Positions 28,511 to 40,100 of a stretch of 64,000 nucleotides of DNA are shown here, one piece after another (position 1 is the stretch's first letter; each line of letters begins with the position of its first letter). The stretch is taken from NCBI RefSeq assembly GCF_029892095.1, contig NZ_JARZAE010000004.1, positions 5,952,001 through 6,016,000 of the forward strand, written 5' to 3'. Source of the DNA: Kitasatospora sp. MAP12-44. GTDB lineage: Bacteria; Actinomycetota; Actinomycetes; Streptomycetales; Streptomycetaceae. The position numbers and the translations under genes were made by a program. The notes beneath the pieces were generated by a model. It saw only the letters and a program-made list of their open reading frames with translations. It had not been told where the DNA came from and made no database searches.

Positions 28511-29764
28511 ATGTTCCACATGCAACGGCGGGGAATCTCCCGCATAGCCACTGTCATGCTCGCGTCGAGTGTGGTGGTCGGCAGCGGCCTCGCGATGGCG
28601 GGTGCGGCCATCGCGGACACCGGCACGGGTACCGGTTCGGGCGCGGTGGCAGTCCTGCACAACCCCGAGCTGATCGCAAACAACTACGGCCAGATCACCG
28701 TCAACGGGCGACCTGACAACGAGGGTGGCCTGATCCAGCTCGACACGGACGCCAAGAACGGCAAGTTCCTGGAGACCTACTGCATCGACCTCGGCAACGA
28801 GACGCAGTCGGGGGCGAAGTACCAGGAGACCGACTGGTCGAACATCTCGCTCGGCAACCCGGACGAGGGCGGCAAGGACCCGAAGAAGGCGGGCAAGGTG
28901 CTCTGGATCCTCCAGAACTCCTACCCCCACATCACCGACCTGAAGGCCCTCGCCTCGGAGGCCGGAGTCGAGAGCCTCACCACCGCTCAGGCGGCGGCGG
29001 GCACCCAGGCGGCGATCTGGACCTTCTCCGACGACGCGGTCGCGGTGCCGAAGGACAGTGCCGCCAATGGCCTCACGCAGTACCTGATCAAGACGGTGAA
29101 CGACCCGAAGACGGTCCTGACGTCCGAGCCGGCGCCGTCGCTCTCGCTGACGCCGGGCACGGTCAAGGGCAGCGCCGGTGCGCAGCTCGGCCCGATCACC
29201 GTCAACACCACCGGTGACCAGGTCGACGTCTCGCTCGACGCGGCGGCGAACAAGTCGGGTGTGGTCCTGACGGACGCCTCCGGCAACGTGCTGACCGGTG
29301 CGGACGGCCACCTGCTCAAGCCGGCCAAGGCGAACGACAAGTTCTTCGTGAAGGCTCCGGCGGCCGCGGCCGCCGGCAGTGCCACGCTGAACGCGTCGAC
29401 CTCCACCACGGTCGAGCTGGGCCGGGCGTTCATCAGCCAGCACTACACCGTCGCCAACCACAGCCAGACCCTCATCCTGGCCGGCAACTCGAACGACACC
29501 GTGCAGGCCACCGCCAGCGCGAGCTGGACCGCGGCCGGCGCCTCGACGAGCCCGACCCCGTCCGCCTCGGCGAGCACGCCGGCCGGCGCCAAGCCGAGCA
29601 CCCCGGTCGCCTCGGCCAGTGCGAGCACCCCCGCGGGTGGTCTGGCGTTCACCGGTGGCGGCAGCCAGGCCCCGATGATCGCCGGCATCGCCGGTGCGCT
29701 CGTGGTGGCCGGCGGTGGCGCGGTCTTCATGATGCGCCGTCGTGGTCGTCACAGTGCTGCCTGA
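28511..29764 (+). CDS. Cell-wall-anchored thioester-domain (TQXA) surface protein with LAFTG sortase signal
   Basis: The 417-residue secreted protein starts with a signal peptide (to about residue 35, AAIAD). A thioester domain follows, with Cys91 (ETYCIDLG) and Gln166 in GTQAAIWTF, the pair that forms an internal Cys-Gln thioester in TQXA adhesins. A beta-rich middle leads to a Ser/Thr/Pro/Ala stalk (about 338-375). The sortase signal LAFTG (378-382), a hydrophobic helix and RRRGRHSAA complete the anchor. LAxTG is the pentapeptide used by class E sortases in Streptomyces. GGAGG lies 11 nt before ATG 28511. No sortase gene is in the window. The likely role is covalent surface adhesion. Confidence 0.88.
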   Translation: MFHMQRRGISRIATVMLASSVVVGSGLAMAGAAIADTGTGTGSGAVAVLHNPELIANNYGQITVNGRPDNEGGLIQLDTDAKNGKFLETYCIDLGNETQSGAKYQETDWSNISLGNPDEGGKDPKKAGKVLWILQNSYPHITDLKALASEAGVESLTTAQAAAGTQAAIWTFSDDAVAVPKDSAANGLTQYLIKTVNDPKTVLTSEPAPSLSLTPGTVKGSAGAQLGPITVNTTGDQVDVSLDAAANKSGVVLTDASGNVLTGADGHLLKPAKANDKFFVKAPAAAAAGSATLNASTSTTVELGRAFISQHYTVANHSQTLILAGNSNDTVQATASASWTAAGASTSPTPSASASTPAGAKPSTPVASASASTPAGGLAFTGGGSQAPMIAGIAGALVVAGGGAVFMMRRRGRHSAA

Positions 29765-29790
29765 GGCAGCCGAGCGACGTAGCTGAACCC

Positions 29791-29839
29791 GGTGGGCCCG
29801 GGTCGCCCCGCCCTTCGCGGTGGGGCGGCCCGGGCCACC
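29791..29839 (+). terminator. Long GC hairpin terminator after the surface-protein gene
   Basis: The stem joins GGTGGGCCCGGGTCG... (29791-29812) to its near-complement at 29819-29839, about 21 bp with one bulge and two wobbles, across the loop CTTCGC. It lies 27 nt after the stop codon. Confidence 0.75.
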
Positions 29840-29850
29840 GGCGTTCCGGG

Positions 29851-29930
29851 ACCGGACAGCACGGGACAGCACGGGACAGCACGGGACAGCATGGGACAGC
29901 ATGGGAGAGCACGGGAGACCCGGGGGCAGC
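29851..29930. repeat. 10-bp tandem repeat array (about 8 units)
   Basis: Eight consecutive 10-bp units based on ACGGGACAGC occupy 29851-29930. Three central copies are identical. Outer copies diverge by one to three bases (ATGGGACAGC, ATGGGAGAGC, ACGGGAGACC). The array lies between the surface-protein terminator and the ettA promoter region and is not inside a credible gene. Confidence 0.85.
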
Positions 29931-30060
29931 GGCGGGGGCCGGTAAGGGGGTCAGGCAGTATTAAGGAGTTCGGGTTGGCAGTCCCAGTGCGGCACAATGG
30001 AACGCTGCAAGCCTGAATACTCCTTGACTTACCCCCTCGACGACGCCGGAGCGATCTCAC

Positions 30061-31725
<1,665 letters not shown>

Positions 31726-31758
31726 TCGGCTGACCGGCCGCACAGCAGGGAGCAGTAC

Positions 31759-31799
31759 CGGCCCGGCAGGGCGCCTGGAGAAGGCGGCCTGCCGGGCCG
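31759..31799 (+). terminator. Hairpin terminator after ettA
   Basis: Perfect 12-bp arms, CGGCCCGGCAGG (31759-31770) and its complement (31788-31799), enclose an inner loop that can pair further (GCGCCT/AAGGCG). It starts 34 nt after the ettA stop. Confidence 0.8.
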
Positions 31800-31848
31800 A
31801 CGCCCGTCATCTGTGAAGTACCTCAGCGAAGTGAGAAGGAGAACTGTC

Positions 31849-32292
31849 GTGGCACGCCACATCTACGCCTGCCCGATGCGGTGGTCCGACATGGACGCCT
31901 TCGGTCACGTCAACAACGTGGTCTTCCTGCGCTACCTGGAGGAGGCCCGGATCGACTTCATGTTCACCCAGGCCGCCGAGGCCGGTGCGGGGGAGTTCGC
32001 GGGCGGCTCGGTGGTGGCCCGCCACGAGATCGACTACAAGCTTCCGCTGGTGCACCGCCCGACGCCGGTGACCATCGAGACCTGGGTGACGAGGATCGGC
32101 GGCGCCTCGGTGACGGTGGCCTACGAGGTGAAGGACACCGACGCCGACGGTACCGAGCGGGTGTATGTCCGGGCCTCCAGCGTGGTCGTGCCCTACGACC
32201 TGGCGGCGGGTCGACCGCGGCGGATCAGCGCGGTCGAGCGGGAGTTCCTCAGCCGCTTCCTGGTGGACCAGGAACTCCGGGCCGCGGCCTGA
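31849..32292 (+). CDS. Acyl-CoA thioesterase (4HBT hotdog fold)
   Basis: The 147-residue protein contains the 4-hydroxybenzoyl-CoA thioesterase signature: RWSDMDAFGHVNNVVFLRY with the catalytic Asp, then EEARIDFM. It should hydrolyse acyl-CoA thioesters. GTG 31849 follows AAGGAGA at 9 nt; the frame opens earlier, at 31813, without a ribosome site. The downstream gene begins 78 bp after the stop on the same strand, suggesting co-transcription. Confidence 0.9.
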   Translation: MARHIYACPMRWSDMDAFGHVNNVVFLRYLEEARIDFMFTQAAEAGAGEFAGGSVVARHEIDYKLPLVHRPTPVTIETWVTRIGGASVTVAYEVKDTDADGTERVYVRASSVVVPYDLAAGRPRRISAVEREFLSRFLVDQELRAAA

Positions 32293-32369
32293 CGTCCTGC
32301 GCCACCCCGCCACCTCCTCAGCCCGTACCGAGCCGCTCTCCGCCCGTACCGAGACGAAGTGAGCTTCCT

Positions 32370-33122
32370 GTGAACAGCACCGCCCGGCTGGCCCTCGCCG
32401 ACCCCGCGGAAGCCGCCGACCTCGGAGGCTTCCTGGCGCGACTGCTGCGCTTCGACCGTGCGGCGGCGGTCCGGCTCCAGGCGGTCCGATCGGCCGCTCA
32501 GCAGGTCGGCGGGCAGCAGGGCGGCGAGCACCCGGGCGGCGAGCAGCAGAGCAGTGAGCAGACAGGCGTGCTGGCCGTGTTCGGACGGCTGCCGCTGGGG
32601 ACGTCCGGCGCCGTCGCGGTCCGTACCGCGCGGCTGACCGACCTCGCGCAGGCGGCCGACCTCACCGTCTCGGCCGGCCAGTTGCTGGAGGGCGTGGACG
32701 AGGCGACCGGCGCGGTCGCGCTGCCGGCCCCGGTGACCGGACCGGCGTGGGCGGGGCTGCTCCCGCCGCGCACCGGCTGGCGCCCGCTCGGCGAGCTCGG
32801 GGCCGACCAGGTGATGCCGCAACTGATGGCCGCTGTGCGGGAGTTCAAGGAGCGCAGCGCGGCGGTCCCGGAGCAGCACCGGAGCCGGCAGGTGCTCGAC
32901 GCGCTGGCTGACGAGATCTGGTCCCGTCCGCTGCTGGCCGTGCCCGAGCTGCCGCTGCGCGCCGCCCACGCGGCCTATGTGATCGGTTTCCTGCACCCGG
33001 GCGCGCCGCTGTCCGCGCACCGCGCGGGGAGCTGGCTGCGCCTGAACGCCCCGAACGGCTCGGTAGCGGTGCGGGCCGCGGCGGCCCCGGGCGCCGGCCT
33101 CGGCCTGACGCCCCTGCTCTGA
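32370..33122 (+). CDS. Conserved hypothetical protein
   Basis: The 250-residue soluble protein is Ala/Leu-rich with a Gln/Gly-rich low-complexity insert (QQVGGQQGG, EQQSSEQ, about residues 45-65). I recognise no domain. Later segments (PAWAGLLPPRTGWRPLGEL, YVIGFLHPG, GSWLRLNAPNGSVAVR) have the feel of a conserved actinobacterial family without known function. GTG 32370 is chosen as the first start in frame after the thioesterase; the Shine-Dalgarno is weak. Adjacent upstream, GCCCGTACCGAG occurs twice. It probably forms an operon with the thioesterase. Confidence 0.7.
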   Translation: MNSTARLALADPAEAADLGGFLARLLRFDRAAAVRLQAVRSAAQQVGGQQGGEHPGGEQQSSEQTGVLAVFGRLPLGTSGAVAVRTARLTDLAQAADLTVSAGQLLEGVDEATGAVALPAPVTGPAWAGLLPPRTGWRPLGELGADQVMPQLMAAVREFKERSAAVPEQHRSRQVLDALADEIWSRPLLAVPELPLRAAHAAYVIGFLHPGAPLSAHRAGSWLRLNAPNGSVAVRAAAAPGAGLGLTPLL

Positions 33123-33167
33123 CGCCCCCACTCTGAGCCGACTGTGCTCTGAACCGACAGCGCCCGG

Positions 33168-34184
33168 CTACTTGTTGTGCGGGTGCACGGTGATGTGGTC
33201 GGGCGTCAGGTTGAGCGCCACGCGGTGCTCGATGCCCAGCGCCTCCAGGAACTCCTTCGGCAGCTGGACGCGCCCGCTGCGGTCGAGCATGGCGAACTCG
33301 GTGGCGGTGGTGGTCTCGGTGCCGTCGGTGTCGGTGAGCGTGTGCCGCAGGATCTCGGTGCTGGTGCGTCCGTCGCGGATGGCGATGGTGCGGCGGACCT
33401 CCGAGGCGACCATCGGGTCGTGGGTGACGATCACCGTGGTGGTGCCGAGCTCCTTGTTGACGGTGCGGAACGCCTCGAAGATGCCGTGCGCGGTCTCGGT
33501 GTCGAGTTCGCCGGTGGGCTCGTCGGCCAGCAGCAGCAAGGGGTTGTTGGCCATCGCGACGGCGATCGCGACGCGCTGCTGCTCGCCGCCGGAGAGCTGG
33601 GCGGGCCGGCGGTGCGCGAGGTGCCCGATGCCGAGGGTCTCCAGCAGCCGGCCGGTGCGCGCGGTGCGCTGCTTGGTGACGCCCGGGCTGCGGCGTTGGC
33701 CGTTGAGCTGCATCGGCAGAGTGATGTTCTGCGCGGCGGTCAGGAAGGGCATCAGGTTGCGGGCGGTCTGCTGCCAGACGAAGCCGACGGTGTGCCGGCG
33801 GTACTCCAGACGCTGGCGGGGCGTCATCCGCAGCAGGTCGTGGTCGTCGACCGTGGCGGTGCCCGCGGTGGGGCTGTCCAGGCCGGCCAGGATGTTGAGC
33901 AGTGTCGACTTCCCGCTGCCGGAGGAGCCGACCAGGGCGATCAGGTCGCCCCTGGCCACCGTGAGGTCGAGGCCCTGGAGGGCCTGCACCTCGACGTTGT
34001 CGGTGCTGTAGATGCGCACCACGCGGTCGCAGCTGATGATGGCGTCGACGTCGGGGACGGGGGAGTTGCGGGCGCGTCGGGCGCGCTCCTGGAGCTCCTG
34101 GTAGCTGGGGTCGGCCATGCTGGGGTCGGCCGCGCTGGGGTCAGTCGTGCTGGCGTCGGCCGTGCTGGCGTCGGGGGCGGTCAC
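33168..34184 (-). CDS. ABC transporter ATPase (MacB/LolD type) with C-terminal AbrB-like extension
   Basis: This 338-residue ATPase shows Walker A GSSGSGKST near 88, a Q-loop in FVWQQTARNLMPF, the signature LSGGEQQRVAIAVAM near 198, and Walker B LLLLADEPTGELD. This places it with MacB/LolD-like families that pair with FtsX-type permeases. The N-terminus repeats DAST/DPS-like units. The last 40 residues (LDRSGRVQLPKEFLEALGI onward) resemble a SpoVT/AbrB swapped-hairpin DNA-binding element, which is unusual on an ABC ATPase. Its GTG start overlaps the stop of the upstream permease gene by 4 nt (GTGA), so translation is coupled. Confidence 0.9.
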   Translation of the reverse strand: MTAPDASTADASTTDPSAADPSMADPSYQELQERARRARNSPVPDVDAIISCDRVVRIYSTDNVEVQALQGLDLTVARGDLIALVGSSGSGKSTLLNILAGLDSPTAGTATVDDHDLLRMTPRQRLEYRRHTVGFVWQQTARNLMPFLTAAQNITLPMQLNGQRRSPGVTKQRTARTGRLLETLGIGHLAHRRPAQLSGGEQQRVAIAVAMANNPLLLLADEPTGELDTETAHGIFEAFRTVNKELGTTTVIVTHDPMVASEVRRTIAIRDGRTSTEILRHTLTDTDGTETTTATEFAMLDRSGRVQLPKEFLEALGIEHRVALNLTPDHITVHPHNK

Positions 34185-37162
34185 GCCTGTTCACCTGCTC
34201 TCAGTTCGGTGTTGATCTGCCGTCGTCCCGAGATCGCGGTCTCGGCGAGGATGGCCAGGGTGGCCAAGGCGGCCAGTGCCAGGGCCTGCCAGGCCACCGG
34301 CAGCAGCGCCAGTCGCAGACCGCCGGTCACCGCGGCGCCGTCCATCATCGACAGGTCGATGGACTGGCCGAGCAGCGGAACGGTCAGGCAGGCGATCGCG
34401 GCCCCGGCCAGGGCGGCGAGCAGGGCCTGCGGCAGCGCCTCGATCAGGATCAGTACGACGCCCTGCCGCGGCCGCAGGCCCATGGTGCGCAACCGGGCCA
34501 GCAGCGCGGCCCGTTCGGGCGCGGCCCGGAGCAGGGTCAGCAGCAGCGCCAGGACGGTGAAGCCGGCCGCGCCGCCGACCGAGCCCCAGAACAGCCTGGT
34601 GGCCGAGCGCTCCAGCGGGCCTGCGCTGAGCTCCCGGGAGTAGGCCGCCCGGGTCAGGATGGTGTACGAGGAGTCGGAGTACGCCTCGTCAAAGGACGGC
34701 TTGCCGGGCTGGCTGGTCGTCGGGACCTTCGACGGGTCGCCGCCGGCGTTGGCGAGCGCCGCCGCGTCCGCCGGCGGGGCCGGCCGGGTGCTGTCGAGCT
34801 TCGTCAGCAGTGCCCGCAGCGTGCCGGCCTCGATGCCGTTCCCGATTCCGAACCAGGTGTTGGGGGCGTCCCACATGGGCTTGGCGCTCGGCAGCTGGCG
34901 CAGCACGGCCGGTCCGGAGAGCACCAGCACCTGCCGGTCACCGCCGCCGCCCGGCAGCGCGGGTGAGCCGTTCACGGTGCCGACCACCTTGAGGCTCAAC
35001 CGCCCTGCGGCCGAGGGCAGATCCGTGAAGTTGAGGTCGTCGCCCAGCCGCGCGGCCAGCGCCGGGGTGGCCAGCGCGGCCACCGGATCGCCGGGCGCCG
35101 CACCGGCGTCGCTCAGCAGCGCCGGGTCGAAGCGGCCGATGCCGATCGACCGGGTCAGCGCGCTGTAGGTCGTCGGGTCGACGATCACCATGGTCACCCC
35201 GGGGACCGAGCCGACCGGGGCCAGCCGGTCGACCACCGCGGTGCTGCCGCCCCGCACGCCGGGCAGCGCGGCCGCCGCCGCGGCGAAGCCGGCCGGCAGT
35301 CCGTCCGGTCGTACGGCCTCCACCTGGGCGTCCCCGCCCACGAGTTGGCGCACCGCCGTGGTCCGTCCGGCGTCGGCCGAGGAGAGCACGGTGACGCCGA
35401 ACCCGGCCGTGGTCACCGCGAGCAGCAGGGCCAGCAGCGGCAGCACGGTCGGCGCGCGATGCCCGCTCCCCGAGCCGCGGGTGGCCCGGGCCAGGCCGAG
35501 GAAGCCGATCGCGCCGGATCCCCGTCGTGCCCAGCGCGCGGCGGGCACGACCAGCAGCGGGAAGACCCGGGCCAGCAGCACCGCCCCGGACAGCGCCAGC
35601 AGCAGCGGGGCGGCGCTCAGCAGCAGGTCGAGGCTGGTCCCGGGGGCGGCCGCGCCCCGGCGGCGCACTGCCAGCACGGCCGCCGCGGTCACCGCCAGCA
35701 CGGCGAGCTCGGCGATCACCCGTCGCGGATCGCCGATCCGCAGCCGGGAGCCGCGCCGCCGACCGGCGCCGCCCGCGGCTCCCGCGCTGCTCGCACCGCG
35801 GCGCAGCCGGGCGCCCCAGAGCTGCCCGACGGCACGCAGCGGGAACGCCAGCAGCGCGATCAGGCCGACCGCGGCCCCGGCGCTCACCGCCGCCGTCCAG
35901 CGCGCGGTGGGCAGCAGCCGCAGCGCGAGCAGGGTGCCCGCCAGCGCGGACGGCAGCACCACCAGCGCGCTCTCGGCGAGCAGCCGCCCGCCGAGGCCGC
36001 GCAGCGAACCGCCGCGGGCCCGGGCCAGGTTGAGCTCGGCCCGGCGCCGGTCGCCGGCCAGACCGGCGGCCAGCAGCAGCACCACCAGGGCGACGGCCGC
36101 GGCGCCCAGCGGCCCGATCGCGTAGAGCGCGGCCGCTGCCGACTGCTCCTGCTGGGCCTGGGTCAGCAGGGAGGGCAGCATCGAGGTCAGGTGCAGCCCG
36201 GGGACGCCGGACTGCGTGGGCAGGGCGTCCGCGTGCGCGCCGTCCAGGGCCGAGGAGAGCACCGCCTGCGCCTGCGCCAGCCGGTGGGCGGGCAGGCCGT
36301 CCGAGGCGGCGGGGATCTGCCAGAAGAGCTCCGCGTCGCTCTGCCAGCCGGTCAGCGAGGGCAGCTGGGCGGCACCGACCAGGGCGGTCACACTCCAGTA
36401 GAGCATCGGCGGCTGCTGGCCCTTGGAGTCGAGGCAGGGGCTGAGCAGGCACGGGGGCGTGGCGCTCCAGAAGGTGCTTCCGGCGTCGGTGGGCTGGAAG
36501 ATCCCGACCACCACGGCCTGGATCGGCGGGGCGCCGTCGGGCGTCGGCGAGGCGGTGTGCAGCACGGCGCCCACCGTGACGCCGAACCGGTCGGCCGTCG
36601 CCTTGGGCAGCGCGATCTGGTAGCTGCTGGTGAACCCGCCCGCGTCGATGGCCGGCGGGTCGCTCGGCAGCTTCCCGGCCACCAGGCGGACGTGGTCGGC
36701 CTGGCCCTGCAGATAGACCAGGTTCAGCTCGGGGGGAAGGAGGTCGGGACGCGGTAGCGCGGGGTCGGTCAGGTCTCGCGAGCCGAGGGTGCGCCCGCCC
36801 ATGGCGTCCTGGTCGGCCGGCGCCGGGCGCAGCGGCGCGTCGAGGTCGCCCCGGATCGCCTGCGCGGCCCGGGTCAGCTGGGCATCGCTGTAGTACGCGG
36901 CCACCGCGGCGGGCGACACGTCGCCGGACGAGCGGTCCATCGTGGCGCGGCCGACCAGGCTGCGGGAGAGCGGCGACCCGGAGCTCAGCAGGCCGCTGAC
37001 CACGTGGTCGGCGTCGCGGTCCAGGGTCCGCGGGAAGGCGGCGGCCAGGAAGGAGCTGCCGAGTACCAGGGCGGCCAGCAGCAGCGCGGCGAGCCGGCTG
37101 GTGCGCAGCCGCGTCCACACCCAGGGCGCGGCGGCCCGCGGGGAGCGGTTCAGCGGGTTCAC
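34181..37162 (-). CDS. FtsX-like ABC transporter permease (large, two FtsX modules)
   Basis: The 993-residue integral membrane protein starts with a membrane helix (LAALLLAALVLGSSFLAAAF) followed by a long extracytoplasmic domain of about 350 residues. A first group of helices comes near 360-620, a second extracytoplasmic region near 660-860, and terminal FtsX helices close the protein. This is the MacB/FtsX plan with two permease modules in one chain. The GTG start at 37162 overlaps the stop of the upstream permease gene in a GTGA. With its neighbours it forms a three-gene transporter unlikely to import solutes; lipid, lipoprotein or peptide handling is more typical. Confidence 0.88.
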   Translation of the reverse strand: MNPLNRSPRAAAPWVWTRLRTSRLAALLLAALVLGSSFLAAAFPRTLDRDADHVVSGLLSSGSPLSRSLVGRATMDRSSGDVSPAAVAAYYSDAQLTRAAQAIRGDLDAPLRPAPADQDAMGGRTLGSRDLTDPALPRPDLLPPELNLVYLQGQADHVRLVAGKLPSDPPAIDAGGFTSSYQIALPKATADRFGVTVGAVLHTASPTPDGAPPIQAVVVGIFQPTDAGSTFWSATPPCLLSPCLDSKGQQPPMLYWSVTALVGAAQLPSLTGWQSDAELFWQIPAASDGLPAHRLAQAQAVLSSALDGAHADALPTQSGVPGLHLTSMLPSLLTQAQQEQSAAAALYAIGPLGAAAVALVVLLLAAGLAGDRRRAELNLARARGGSLRGLGGRLLAESALVVLPSALAGTLLALRLLPTARWTAAVSAGAAVGLIALLAFPLRAVGQLWGARLRRGASSAGAAGGAGRRRGSRLRIGDPRRVIAELAVLAVTAAAVLAVRRRGAAAPGTSLDLLLSAAPLLLALSGAVLLARVFPLLVVPAARWARRGSGAIGFLGLARATRGSGSGHRAPTVLPLLALLLAVTTAGFGVTVLSSADAGRTTAVRQLVGGDAQVEAVRPDGLPAGFAAAAAALPGVRGGSTAVVDRLAPVGSVPGVTMVIVDPTTYSALTRSIGIGRFDPALLSDAGAAPGDPVAALATPALAARLGDDLNFTDLPSAAGRLSLKVVGTVNGSPALPGGGGDRQVLVLSGPAVLRQLPSAKPMWDAPNTWFGIGNGIEAGTLRALLTKLDSTRPAPPADAAALANAGGDPSKVPTTSQPGKPSFDEAYSDSSYTILTRAAYSRELSAGPLERSATRLFWGSVGGAAGFTVLALLLTLLRAAPERAALLARLRTMGLRPRQGVVLILIEALPQALLAALAGAAIACLTVPLLGQSIDLSMMDGAAVTGGLRLALLPVAWQALALAALATLAILAETAISGRRQINTELRAGEQA

Positions 37163-40100
37163 GTGTCCTCCGAGTAGCGCAGCCGGGCGGCGGTGTCGGC
37201 GGCTCGGGTCGGTTTCAGAACGGCCCGCGCGGTCAGCAGGACCGGCAGCGCGGCCACCGCGAGCATCAGCAACGCGACCTGGACAAACGGCAGTTGGACC
37301 AGTACGGGGGGCACCGGTCGGTGGGCGGTGGGGGTGAGCACCAGCGGCGGCACCACCAGGCGGACCAGCAGGGAGCCAAGACCCAGGCCGATGCCGAGCC
37401 CGAGCGCGATCACCAGCGCCTGCTCGACGGCGGTGGTGCGGGCCAGCCGGCGTTGCGGGGTGCCCAGGGCGCGCAGCACCGCGAACTCCGCGGCCCGCTC
37501 GCCCGCCGCGCCGGCCGCCCCGGCGGCGAAGCCGATCGCGGCGAGCACGGCGGCGGCCGCGCTGAGCGCAAGCAGGGCGCTCTGCGGGCCCGCGCCCAGC
37601 GGGTCCGTGCGCAGCGCGGTGGCCTGCTCGCTGTCGACCTGGAACTGCGCCGAGGCGCTGCCGGCGCGCAGCGCGGCGGCCGCCCGGGCGGGCAGTGGGT
37701 CGTCCGGGCCGGTGCCGGGCAGCCACCACTCGTTCGGGGTGAGCGGTGACTGCCCGGCGGCCGCGGTCACCCGGTCGATCGACGCCAGGTCGGCGACCAG
37801 CGCCGCATTGGTGCCGCCGGCCTCTTCGCCGTTCAGCGTCGGCAGGCTGGTGACGGCGCTCACGATGTGCAACCGCAGGTTGCTGAGGCCGAGTTGGACG
37901 GGCACGGTCTGGCCGACCGAGGTGCCGGTGGCGCGCAGGTAGTCCTGGGTGGCCACCGCGTCCACGACGGTGGGGGCGGGCGGTGGGGTGCCGTCGGGGC
38001 CGGCCGCCGTGATCACGGCGGTGGTGGTCTGGCCGATGTCGCCGTAGCCGGTGCTGTAGTCGAGTCCGAGCAGCACCGTCGAGGTGGTGTCGCCCAGGTG
38101 GGCGCTGGTGTCCTGGGGCTTGGGCGCGAGGATGACCGGGTTGCCGTTGGCGTCGGTGCCCACCGGGACCGGCCCGCGGGGCGGGGCGATGCTCTGTGCC
38201 GACCAGCGGAAGTCGGCCGGAACGGCGGCCGCGGTGGCCGGCCCGCTCGGGGTGTCAGCGGTGGCGATCCGGCGCACCGTCAGGCTCTGGGTCACTCCGC
38301 CGTCCTGGTCCTCGGCGTACGAGACCTGCATGCCGGTCAGGGTGAGCGGGTAGGCGGCCGCGCCGAGCGGCAGGCCGAGGGCGTCGCCGAGGTCGACCGA
38401 GACGGTGGCCTGGTCGTCCTGCGGGAGGGTGGGGACCAGGACTTCGTACGGCACGCCGAACCGGTCGCGCAGCTCCAGGCGCAGGCTCGGGTGGTGCGGG
38501 TCGCCGCCGGGTGGCAGGTCCGTGTTGGTGGTGGGGCCGTGCGCCTTGATCTGTACCGAGACGTCCAGGTCGATGCGGACCGGCTTGCCCGGCAGCACCA
38601 GGCCGGCGGCCGAGCCGGTGGGGGCCGGCGCGGCCAGCGGCCCGAGCAGCTGGGCCGGAGTGCGGCCACCTGTCAGGTCCGGTCGCACCCGCAGGTAGCG
38701 GGCGGCGTCCGCGGTGTCCAGGGCCAGCAGTTGGCCGCTACGGCCGTCCTTGAGCGGGAGCTGCTGACGGGAGACCGGCACCAGCCGCTGGCCGCCGGGC
38801 AGCGCGGCGAGCAGTCCGCCCTGGCCGAGCGAGGGCAGCGCGATGTCGGTCACCCGCAGGCCGCCGGCCGTCGCGTTGTCGGCCTGGTCGCGCTGCGAGC
38901 GGCTCAGCGAGGCGCTCTGGCCGAGCGCCAGCATGCCCATCGCGACGGCCAGCACCAGCAGCAGCACCGGTCCGGCCTGCCGGCTGGGCCGGCGGGCGAA
39001 CTGCCAGCCGGCCAGCGCGGCGGCCAGCCCCCGGCCGCGGGTGGCCAGCCGCTCGCCGATCCGGGCCGCGAACGGCAGCAGCCGCAGCACCAGCAGGGTG
39101 CCGGCGCAGAGCGCCAGGGTGGGTGCGGTGACCAGGACCGGGTCGACGCCGAGTTGTCCGCCGGTGTCGGCGGACAGCCCGCCACCGCTGTAGTGCGCCA
39201 GCTGGAGGTAGGCCAGTACGGCGAGCGCGATCAGGGCCAGGTCGGCGCCGGAGCGGGCCAGGCCGGAGACCAGCGCCTGGCGCCGACCGGCCCGCCGCAG
39301 CGCGACGGTGGCGGCCGCGCGCAGCAGGGTGGGGGCCAGCACCGCGAGCACGCAGCCGCAGCCGACGGCCAGCGACACGGCCCAGGAGCCGACCGAGAGC
39401 CCGCTGCCGAGCCGGACCCCGGCGCGGGCCAGCGGCCCGTACGTGTCGAGCAGGCGCAGCAGCGGCGGTGTGAGCAGCGGGCCGAGCAGGGCGGCCGGCA
39501 GCGCGAGCAGGGCGGCTTCGGCGGCGCTCAGCGCGACCAGCCGGCCGCGCGCCGCGCCGCGGGCGGTGAGCAGCGCGTTCTCCGCCTGCTGCCGCTCGGC
39601 CAGCAGGCGGGTGACCAGGATCAGTGCGGCCCCGGCCAGCACCACCAGTTGCAGCGCGTCGATCACCAGGGTGGACCGGGCCACCAGCAGGTCGGCTCGC
39701 AAGTCGTCGATGGCGGCGGGCAGTTGGGTGGTGGCCTTGAGGCCGTAGTTGCTCTGGGCGTTCGCCGTCGCGGCGCTCGCCCGGTCGCGCAGGGCGCCGA
39801 GGTCGGCCGCCCCGATCCGGCCGAAGTCCGCGCTGATCAGCCAGTTCAGGTCGTGCTGGACGACCGCCCCGCTGGTGAAGGCGCTGTCGTCGGTGAGCAT
39901 CGGTCCGTACGAGGTGAAGCCGTTGAGCTGCTCGCCGTGGCCGCCGAGCGGATCCAGCTGCCAGTACGGGTCGCCGGTGTCCAGCGGGCGGTAGCTGCCG
40001 GTCACCGTGATGTCGACGGCGGCGTCGGTGTAGCGGTCGGTGAGCCGCAGCTTGGCGGGCAGTGCCTGCTGCTTCAGGCCGAGCCTGGGCAGAGCGACAT

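Noticed and set aside
29851..29930. Tandem repeat as a CRISPR array
   Set aside because: Ten-bp units follow each other directly with no spacers, and no cas gene is in the window.
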